In this document: in pieces, positions 56,919-64,000 of the stretch
Layout: each line of letters starts with the position of its first letter
How positions within the stretch are numbered: position 1 is the stretch's first letter
Assembly: GCA_014281115.1 (NCBI GenBank)
Contig: JACONQ010000016.1
Coordinates: forward strand, 2,232,001 to 2,296,000
Reading direction: 5' to 3'
DNA length: 64,000 nt
Source: Laburnicola sp. R22_1
Taxonomy: Eukaryota > Ascomycota > Dothideomycetes > Pleosporales > Didymosphaeriaceae
Translations under genes and position numbers: made by a program
Notes under the pieces: model-generated
Database searches by the model: none
What the model was told of the DNA's origin: nothing
Seen by the model: only the letters and a program-made list of their open reading frames with translations

Positions 56919-58383
56919 AGCCTCGATGCTTCTGAAGAGCGATTCAGTTCGACTACCGGAAAACTCGAGAGCGTGTACCATTTATATGTATATCAACCGC
57001 CGCGCCCATCCTAGGAGCTTCTATTACCATGGGTACATCGGAACCACAGCATCGGTCATCCCTCCGATATAGGCTTCAGTACACATGCGCTTTCGGGTGC
57101 GTTTACGCGCCTGGCGCTGACGTGTTTACCATTGGGACGAATTCGTTGCCGAATTTGCGGCCTCGCAAATGTGATACCCCTGCTACCAGATAGGCTGGTC
57201 CTTGGGCGAGAGCAGGACCTCTCCTATGACCCCCTTTTTCCCTCCGATTCTGGATACCCAGCTTTTGATCATGCTACTGTTCTCGGCGTTGGTTCGACTT
57301 GTCTTGCACGGTTTGCATTATGCTGGAACGGATTCCAAAAGTGGGGTGATACCAACGTACATATATCTCACGGCGTTTTGGGTTGATGTTGATCATTCGT
57401 TGACCCTTCTTGTTTATGACTTTTTTTTTCTTGGGGAAAAGCACAGAGCGAGCGAGCTTTTGTCTTGGGAGTTTTGAGAGGAGAGCACCGTCGCTTGGAC
57501 CAGACAGGGGTGGTTTTTTGTTTTTGTTTTGGCTTATGAGAGCGATTTGTTCTTCTGTCGGGTTTTTGAGGCATATGTTGTGGACGAAGCGTTTTAGCGT
57601 TTTTTTTTGTATTCGTTCGTGAGATTATTCTTTTAGACTTTTTATGAATTTTGATATTTTTTTACTTGAGCTATGGGCAGTGTTTTTGATCGGGTATGTA
57701 TGATTTTGGGTGGTGGCTTTTACCTTGGTGATTTTTGACATGGGTGTACCTAGCTACCTAGGTAGATACGCTTGATTGCGGCGAGTATTATGCGCGCCGA
57801 GAAGATGCGATGCAGGCTACTCTAGAATCTGTTTCCGTTGTAGAAAGACAGGGTGTCTGAAAGAATAGGACTTTTATATTTTGTTTTTGTGCGTGGTGGA
57901 AATACCGTGTCTTAAGAGCTGTAGGCGTCGAATGAGGGGTGTGCGCACGTGATTTTTTCGTACTCGCGCCGTTAGGGCTAATATGTGAGGTTACGGGTCA
58001 CGCTGACTAAGCGGGGCTCGCGTAAACGTTAATCGTCATCCGTCGCCCCAAATAAATCACTAGCACCACCCATTTCCCTTCTTGACATCCCGCTCGACAA
58101 TCTCGAAAAAACCGCGCACTGTGCCTGGCCTGGACAAATCAATAGCACGCACCGGCTCTCATCTCAGTTGTCCAGCTCCCGCTCACGCACGACCATCTGA
58201 GAAAGCCCCCCGCCCTGCGCGTAAACGAGTACCTAGCACCCACTACCTGGCTCTCACCAACCTCTCAACTCCCGCTCAATCAATCCCCCCAGGAAAAAGA
58301 ATACCCGCCCAACAACCCAACCCAACCCCACACTCACCACCATCCCACCCAACCGCCCCCTCCCCCTCGCCTTCCAGGCCATT
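56919..58383. other. Intergenic region, no supported gene
   Basis: 3' flank of the transcription factor (T-rich, 57400-57670) and the C-rich leader of TPT1 (58080-58380). No gene recognised. Confidence 0.45.
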
Positions 58384-59367
58384 ATGGCCCGCGGCGCCCG
58401 CGGCGGCGGAGGCCACAACCCCGCCAACCTCCCCCGTTCGCAACAAGTCTCCCGCAAAGTAAGCTGGCTGCTACGCCACGGGGCGCACCAAGAAGGCCTA
58501 ACGCTAGGCAAAGGCGGGTACGTCAGCGTGGCTGAGGCTCTGGACACTCGCGCGCTGCGGGGTCTTGGGGTGACGTTTGAGGAGTTGAGGGAGGTGGTTA
58601 GGGCGAATGATAAGAGGAGGTTTGGGATGGTTTTGGCTGATAGGGTGGGGGAGGTGGATGAGGAGGGTGAGCAGGACGAGGCCGGGGGTAAAGCGGACGG
58701 GGTGGGCGGTGAGGTTGAGGAGGAGGCGGTGGATGACGCGAGTAAATGGCTTATCCGCGCGAATCAAGGGCATAGTATTAAAGTCGATGCGGAGGGGTTG
58801 CTGGAGCGTGTGAGCGTGGAAAAAGGCAATGTGCCAAGCGTTGTGGTGCATGGGACGGATGAGCGGGCTTGGGAGTTGATATTGAAGAGTGGCGGGTTGA
58901 GGAGGATGGGGAGGAATCATATTCATTTTGCGGCGGGGTTGCCCGAGGGGTTTGCCGCATCGCTGGAGAGGGCGGATGCGGATTCGGCTCCGCCGGTTAT
59001 CTCGGGCATGCGCAAGTCGGCGACGGTGCTTGTTTTCATCGATATCCGGGCTGCGCTGGAGGCGGGGATTCCGTTTTTCGTCAGTGAGAATGGGGTTGTG
59101 CTGTCGGAGGGGGATGGGGAGGGAGTGCTTAGTTATCGGTTTTTTGAGAGGGTGGAAAGGAGGAAGGGGGGTGGGGGGGTGGTGATGCGTGGCGGGGTGT
59201 TGCCTGAGGGGGTGGTTGTTGATGTTGAGGGGTGGGAGAGGGAGGTTGCTGGACAGGGTGGAAGGGGGAAGAGGGGTGGGAGAGGGGGAAGGGGGGGTAG
59301 GGGAGGTGGGAGAGGTGGGAAGGCGAGGGGGAAGGACGATGAGAGGGATTTGGGGGATGCGGTTTGA
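58384..59367 (+). CDS. TPT1: tRNA 2'-phosphotransferase
   Basis: Last enzyme of fungal tRNA splicing: it moves the 2'-phosphate at the ligated junction to NAD+, releasing nicotinamide and ADP-ribose cyclic phosphate. One exon, 327 residues. Conserved blocks: SRKVSWLLRHGAHQEGL (residues 24-39), RANQGHS (125-131), VVHGTDERAWELILKSGGL, MGRNHIHFAAGLPEG, and FFVSENGVVLSEG. The Arg-His-Arg-Arg catalytic set appears present. An acidic insertion (about residues 88-117) splits the N-lobe, and an RGG-rich tail (about 291-317) may bind RNA; I do not recall either as general in the family. The coding strand is unusually G-rich, continuing into the array downstream. The ATG at 58384 precedes an ARGARGGGG start. 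Confidence 0.9.
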   Translation: MARGARGGGGHNPANLPRSQQVSRKVSWLLRHGAHQEGLTLGKGGYVSVAEALDTRALRGLGVTFEELREVVRANDKRRFGMVLADRVGEVDEEGEQDEAGGKADGVGGEVEEEAVDDASKWLIRANQGHSIKVDAEGLLERVSVEKGNVPSVVVHGTDERAWELILKSGGLRRMGRNHIHFAAGLPEGFAASLERADADSAPPVISGMRKSATVLVFIDIRAALEAGIPFFVSENGVVLSEGDGEGVLSYRFFERVERRKGGGGVVMRGGVLPEGVVVDVEGWEREVAGQGGRGKRGGRGGRGGRGGGRGGKARGKDDERDLGDAV

Positions 59368-59774
59368 GGGGTGTGAGTACTGGCTATGGATTAGGCGGTA
59401 CGGTGGGAAGTATCGCCGAACCGGCTGGAGTGTGCCTTATTCATACAGGCCTAATATATTACCTACCAACATATATACAGAGAACGAGACTTCCCGTCGA
59501 CAATCCAAGACCCAAATCACACATCTCCCCCACCCCACCGCTTACATTTTAACCCAGATATTCTCTATTTCATACCACCCACGTACACCCCACACCCACA
59601 GCCTACCCACATACACAAAACAAACAATGACGCGCATTATTATTACCATTACCATTACCATTACCCTCAGCCTTAGCTTCCCCACCATTCAATCCCGCTT
59701 ATATAAACCCCATACCTCCTCCTTTTCTTCGTCTTCGCTTCTACACACACTGCAGCACAGTTGTTGTCTTTGCG
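59368..59774. promoter_or_regulatory. Promoter-like module, copy 1
   Basis: The interval holds the TPT1 3' flank and then a module with ACGCGCATTATTATTACC at about 59631, a TATA box (TATATAAACCCC, near 59700), a CT-rich tract and CACTGCAGCAC near 59750. The layout TATA, CT tract, then A-rich downstream is that of a fungal core promoter. It reads into the ~49-bp periodic array. Confidence 0.45.
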
Positions 59775-62700
59775 GCTAAAATGGAACGACCAGATGCGAT
59801 GGGTTGTGCTCCTGGCGTGGTTAAAAAACAAACTCGCGAACGATTATGTCGATGGGTTATCCCCTGGGGTGCATAAAAAACATGCATCCTTTAGATTATG
59901 GGAGGGAGTGCGCTTGTCTCTCTCTCTATCTCTTATCCACATGCCTACGTCCTCCCTACATCCATCCACGTACTCAACGCAATGATGACGCGCATCCCCA
60001 TCACTACCATCAATCACCACCACTACCCCCCTTAGCGTACCCACCATCTGATTTCATGTATATAAACCCTATATCTCCTCCCTTTCTCTGTCTTCTCTAC
60101 ACTGCAGCACGGTTCCTATCTTTATATCTGAAAGAAAGAGTTGGATAGGCAAATGTCTGGCTGGGTCTTCTAAAAGTGGCACGCGCTGTATGCGATGGGT
60201 TGTGCTTCTGGCGTGGTTAAAAAACGGAACACGAGTGTTTGTGATGGGGGCGGGAGTGCGGTTGTGTCTAAAAGACATAGCACCGCACATGATGGGAGGT
60301 GCTCCTGGGCTGGTTAACAAAAAAACAAGCTGGCAAGCAATGAGGGGGGGTAGTGCGCTTGTCTCTAAAAGACATAGCATCGCACGTTGATGGGTTGTCC
60401 CCCTGTGGTGGTCTAAAAAACAAACCTTTGGCGTACTCATGGGGCGGGAGGGCGCTTGTGTCTAAAAACTCCAGTCTTCCGTACGATGCGTTGCGCTCCA
60501 GGGCTGGTCTAAAACAAACTCGGGAACGATTATGGCGATGCGTTGTCCCCATGGGGTGACTAAAAAATGAGCTGCCAGATCGTGATGGGGAGGGAGTGCG
60601 GCTGTGTCTAAAAACAGGGGAACCATGACTTCATGCGTGTGGTGCTCCTGGGGTGGTCTAAAAACAAACTCGGGAACGATTATGGCGATGGGGAGGGAGG
60701 GCGCTTGTCTCTAAAAAGTGCAAGTCGTGCTGGAAATGCGTTCGTGTGGTGCTGCGCCTGGGGAGGGCGAAGGGGAGAGGGTTCAAATCTGAAAAAAACG
60801 GCAGGATGGGAGCATGCGTGGGGGAGTGGAGAGTGAGTGGGGGAGGTCTAAAAGACCATGAGAATTCCAACATGGCTTGTTCGTCCTCGGGCGGTTTAAA
60901 GACCAGACGAAATGGATGCATGGGTGGTGGGGGTGGGAGTGTGTGTCGGTCCGAAAGAAAACAAAAGGCAAAAGCATGGCATGTTGGCCTCCTGGGGGAG
61001 GGAGTTTTCAAAAACAAGACGGCAGAGAAATGGTGGGGGGAAGTGAGGGGGTTTAAAAGAAATGAAGAAGATGTTGATGGCCTGTTGGTCTCCTGGAAGA
61101 GGGGGGTTGAAAACAACAAGAGGTGGATGGAATGGGGGGTGGGAGAGTGGAGGGGTGTGTGCGTCTAAAACAACCAATCAAGCTTTGTATGGCTTGTGAG
61201 GCTGGGGGTTTGAGAAAGTAGATGAAATGGATGCATGGGGAGTGGGAGTGTGGGAGTGTGTGGCTCCAAAATTGCCTTAGAGTTGCTTGAGGTTTGGATG
61301 GCTTTCGTCGAAAAGAATCGCCGTCGTTGCCCGATGGGGAGTGTGTGAGTCTAAAAGCGCACATAAAGACTTTAATGGCCTATACGTCCTTGGGCGGTTT
61401 AAAAATGTTGAGCTCCTTCGGGAATGGAGCGTGCGTCGCTCGATAAGCCATGGAAAACAGACGGTATGGGGTGTGCCTTTGCGGTGGTTGGAGGACATTG
61501 TGGTGGGCTATGGGAGGTTGGTCTTGATTAAAAAGGGAGAAAACGCGCTTTTATGCGTGCGGTGCTTCTGGGGAGAAGGGATTTAAAAACGTATGGTTCA
61601 TGGATGCATGGGGAGTGGGGAAGTGGGGGAGTGTCTGGAACCAAAAGTTAAAGTCAAAGGCATAGCTTAGGCTTCTATGGCTTTTGGGTATCTGGGGGAT
61701 TTGAAGATTAGATCAACTAGACCTATGGGGAGTGCGCTTGTCGCTGAAATCCCCTTGGAGTGGCTCGATGGCTTGGGTTGGGTTGAAAAGGATATCTCTT
61801 GTTGTGTGATGGGGAGTGCGTGGCTGCAAGACACGAAAGATAGACCTTGGGAGTTATAACTTGTGTGTCTCTTAGGGGTCTAAAATTCTAAAGAAGTTGG
61901 ATATGGGGAGTGCGTGGCTCTAAATCGAAAAGGACAGTACGATTATCCATGGTTTGTGCTCCTAGGCGCTCTAAATCGGTGCCTAACTAGTACATCGGAG
62001 TGCTGCACTACAAAACACAACTAATCAATGGACATGGCTTGGTGCTCTTGGGGTGATCGAAGATCTGATTGTTTCTCCGCTATGGGGAGTGCGTGTCTCT
62101 AAAACGCAACAAAACACCAAGAATGGCTTCAATGTTGTGCTCCTGTGCAAGACCTGGAACATGGGGAGTGCGTGTCTCCAGAACCAAGCAAGAGCAAGCA
62201 ATGGTGTGTGCTCCTAAGGTTGCTCTAAATCAAACGAACAATTGGAATATAAGGAGAGCTTCTCTCTAGAACTAAGCAATAGCAAGCAATAACTTGTGCT
62301 GCTTGGATGCCTTAAACAACAACAGCAACTAGTGCATGGTGGCTTCTTCCCTCTTGAAAACACTCTCGCAATGGAGACATGGTTTGTGCTATTGGTAGTG
62401 TTCAAACTCAGTCAACGGTGACTTATGGAGTGTGCGTGTCTGAAAGAACCAACAGAAAGAGATTTAGGACTTGAGGTTCTTGGAGTGCTCTAAAAGAAAT
62501 GCATAAGCCAACATATGTGCTTTTCCTCCGTCCCTAAAGCCAGCTCCAACAACGCATGCCTTGCGCTTCCTGAATTGTTCTAAGAAACAATTAAAACACT
62601 CTATGGGTTCGCTTCTGCAAAAACAGGGAAAGGTAATGCCATGGGTGTGTTAAGAGCAATACTAAAAGGGCTTATGGGGTTTTCTTCTCTCAAAATATTG

Positions 62701-63250
62701 TCTGAAGATCACAACATGGCTTGCGCTTTTCTGGGTGTTTCGAGACGGCAGTCAAAAGAAGTTATGGGGCGTGTTCTTCTCTCAAAAGACCACTGGAGAA
62801 GATCGCATGGCTTGTGCTTCTCTGGGTGTTTCAACAAGCGTATATTACGGGCGTGTGGAGTCCAAAAATTTCCCTTGGGACTATGCTATGGCTCGCGTCC
62901 AGTGAGGTATCTCAAGAAGACATAAACTTGACGTATGCGGTTTGCTTCTCCCTCCAATTTGTACAAATTGATGCAGCTTCCAGAAGGGTCCTATCCAGAC
63001 CCTGATGTTGTTTGCGTAACTTCCGAACAACAAAAACTTTGGAACAATTACATGTGTTCGCTTCTCCGATTGTTCGGAAATTAGGAAATGAAGGAAGCCA
63101 TGGGGGTTTTTGGTGTCTTAAACACTTAAACACAGAAGGAATCTGTCGATGGGCTGGTGGAGAGCCACGAATTGAAAAATAGAGAGAGCAGGCCCATGGG
63201 GCACGGTGGTCTCTAAACGCCACGAGAACTCCCCGATATGTTCTGGTGCA
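59775..63250. repeat. Degenerate ~49-bp periodic array
   Basis: Units end in (T)CTAAAA(A) or TTAAAAAA. In the cleanest part these A-runs start at 60171, 60218, 60269, 60315, 60366, 60414, 60463, 60510, 60561, 60609, 60659 and 60712, i.e. every 46-53 bp. The G-rich bodies alternate between two themes: GATGGGGAGGGAGTGCGCTT (with GTGTCT) and GATGGGTTGTGCTCCTGG (with GTGGTCT). ACAAACTCGGGAACGATTAT occurs near 60513 and 60664, with a near-copy at 59830. The pattern decays to the right but GGGGAGTGCG and TGTGCTCCT recur to about 62.3 kb, with weaker echoes to 63.2 kb. Open frames within it are repeat by-products. Confidence 0.75.
59985..60170. promoter_or_regulatory. Promoter-like module, copy 2
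   Basis: A second version of the 59.6-59.77 kb module: ATGACGCGCATCCCCATCAC, a TATA box (TATATAAACCCT, near 60060), CT-rich CTCCTCCCTTTCTCTGTC and CACTGCAGCACGGTT. The TATA boxes are 359 bp apart. Both copies lead directly into repeat units of the same type (TGCGATGGGTTGTGCT), so module and repeat were duplicated together. Confidence 0.5.
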
Positions 63251-64000
63251 GCTTCTCGCTTTTCTAAAACTCAAAGCTCCGAATAAGTGGCGTCCACTCG
63301 TCTTGTTGGAGAGTTTATGTCGCTGGAATGTGCTGGTTCACTCTCTTGGGTTGGACGAAGTCGCCGGTTTGGGACTCTATGTGGTTTAGTTCTGTCTAAT
63401 GGCAACAACAGCAATAATTAATGCTTCTGGGGAGCTCTTTGGATCCATGGATGATAGATTAATAACAAACACTCTTCTGGATTCCTTAGGCAACTCAAAA
63501 AGTCCACTACACCACCTATGTCCAGCGCGAGTACAAACCACAATGAGTCCCAACCCATGGGGACGTCGGCGTCACCTATTAAATATAACCTCGCAGCACT
63601 CTGGTTCAGTGCAAGAAAATTCCTCAGCAGCAGCTACAATGCTTGGGACTCAACTCCGCATTCAAAATACCGTGGTTACCAGTCACGTTGTGTTTGGGTC
63701 CACAAGAACGACCCCTCGAAGAACCGTTCTGACTCGGACTGGTCCCAAAATATGGTACTTCAACTACACGCCTCGGCTCTTCTCGTGGCCAGTGCTATCT
63801 GCTTTAAATCATATTTTGCTCCACTCAAAACGCTCACACGAGCCCGCATATTCTCCTTCGGACTTGTTTGAAAACGAAACAATATAAACAAGAGAGACGG
63901 GTTGGTCCCCTCCTAGTACTTAAAATAACCTACAAGGAGAAATATGTTCGGACTTGCTGGTGAGCGGGATGGACATAGGAAGGAGGTATATAAAACTGAT
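63251..64000. other. Window end, no supported gene
   Basis: Two overlapping open frames (63399-63887 and 63518-63871) compete and neither shows a known domain. A gene may begin here and continue beyond the window. Confidence 0.3.

Noticed and set aside
60069..61364. Minus-strand frames rich in HHR, TPPH and FxxPPxxxQ
   Set aside because: They follow the ~49-bp repeat and change frame from unit to unit; not a conserved protein.
59775..63250. Array of C/D-box snoRNAs
   Set aside because: GATGGG and CTAAAA superficially resemble C and D boxes, but the exact RUGAUGA and CUGA boxes and terminal stems are missing.
63399..63887. Two overlapping frames near the window end (162 and 117 codons)
   Set aside because: The frames compete and neither has a recognisable domain. 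The shorter (MSSASTNHNESQ start) looks slightly more protein-like, but the evidence is too thin.

Overview
This window is nuclear DNA from a filamentous ascomycete (Pezizomycotina, probably Dothideomycetes; the class is an inference). The evidence is short spliceosomal introns (44-80 nt, GTRNGT donors, CTAAC-type branch points), HET-domain genes, a fungal Zn2Cys6 activator, GC-rich genes on both strands, and one very AT-rich island of the kind left by RIP. I found no tRNA, rRNA, CRISPR or prokaryotic features.

Layout. 0.4-6.2 kb holds housekeeping genes: the splicing factor PRP45/SNW1 (+), TAF11 (+) and ribosomal protein L4 (-). A 2.5-kb gap leads to a 1,113-residue dual-specificity phosphatase with MAP-kinase-phosphatase features (8.7-12.1 kb, +). 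Next come a J-domain protein (-), a calcineurin-like phosphoesterase (-), a frameshifted beta-lactamase-like pseudogene (+), a small Cys-rich protein (+) and a Ulp1-type protease (-). A divergent pair of HET-domain genes follows (25.7-30.7 kb); the minus-strand member lacks its middle. A C-rich minisatellite field separates the pair from AP-3 mu (-), which is divergent from a DMAC1-like mitochondrial protein (+). Then come a DUF4588/HAPSTR1-like protein (-), an F-box protein (+), a single-pass membrane protein (-) and a LURP-one-related protein (+).

40.5-45.2 kb is accessory in character: an AT-rich island bounded by diverged direct repeats, a possible small orphan gene, and a secreted protein made almost entirely of Lys-Lys-bounded Asp/Gly/Tyr repeats. 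Housekeeping genes resume with an acyl-CoA synthetase (-) and ribosomal protein L16/uL13 (-). A gene-poor 3.7 kb carries a fold-back (MITE-like) element. A six-exon Zn2Cys6 transcription factor (+) and the tRNA 2'-phosphotransferase TPT1 (+) follow. The last 4.4 kb has no convincing gene. It opens with two copies of a TATA-box/CT-rich module and continues as a degenerate array whose A-runs recur every ~49 bp.

Most genes are single transcription units with unrelated roles, as usual in fungi. The most notable items are the ~49-bp periodic array with duplicated promoter-like modules, the Lys-Lys repeat secretory protein, the fold-back element with an inverted partner 7.8 kb away, the HET pair, and a GC-AG intron in RPL4. 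All splice models were built by eye from splice signals, frame and family resemblance.
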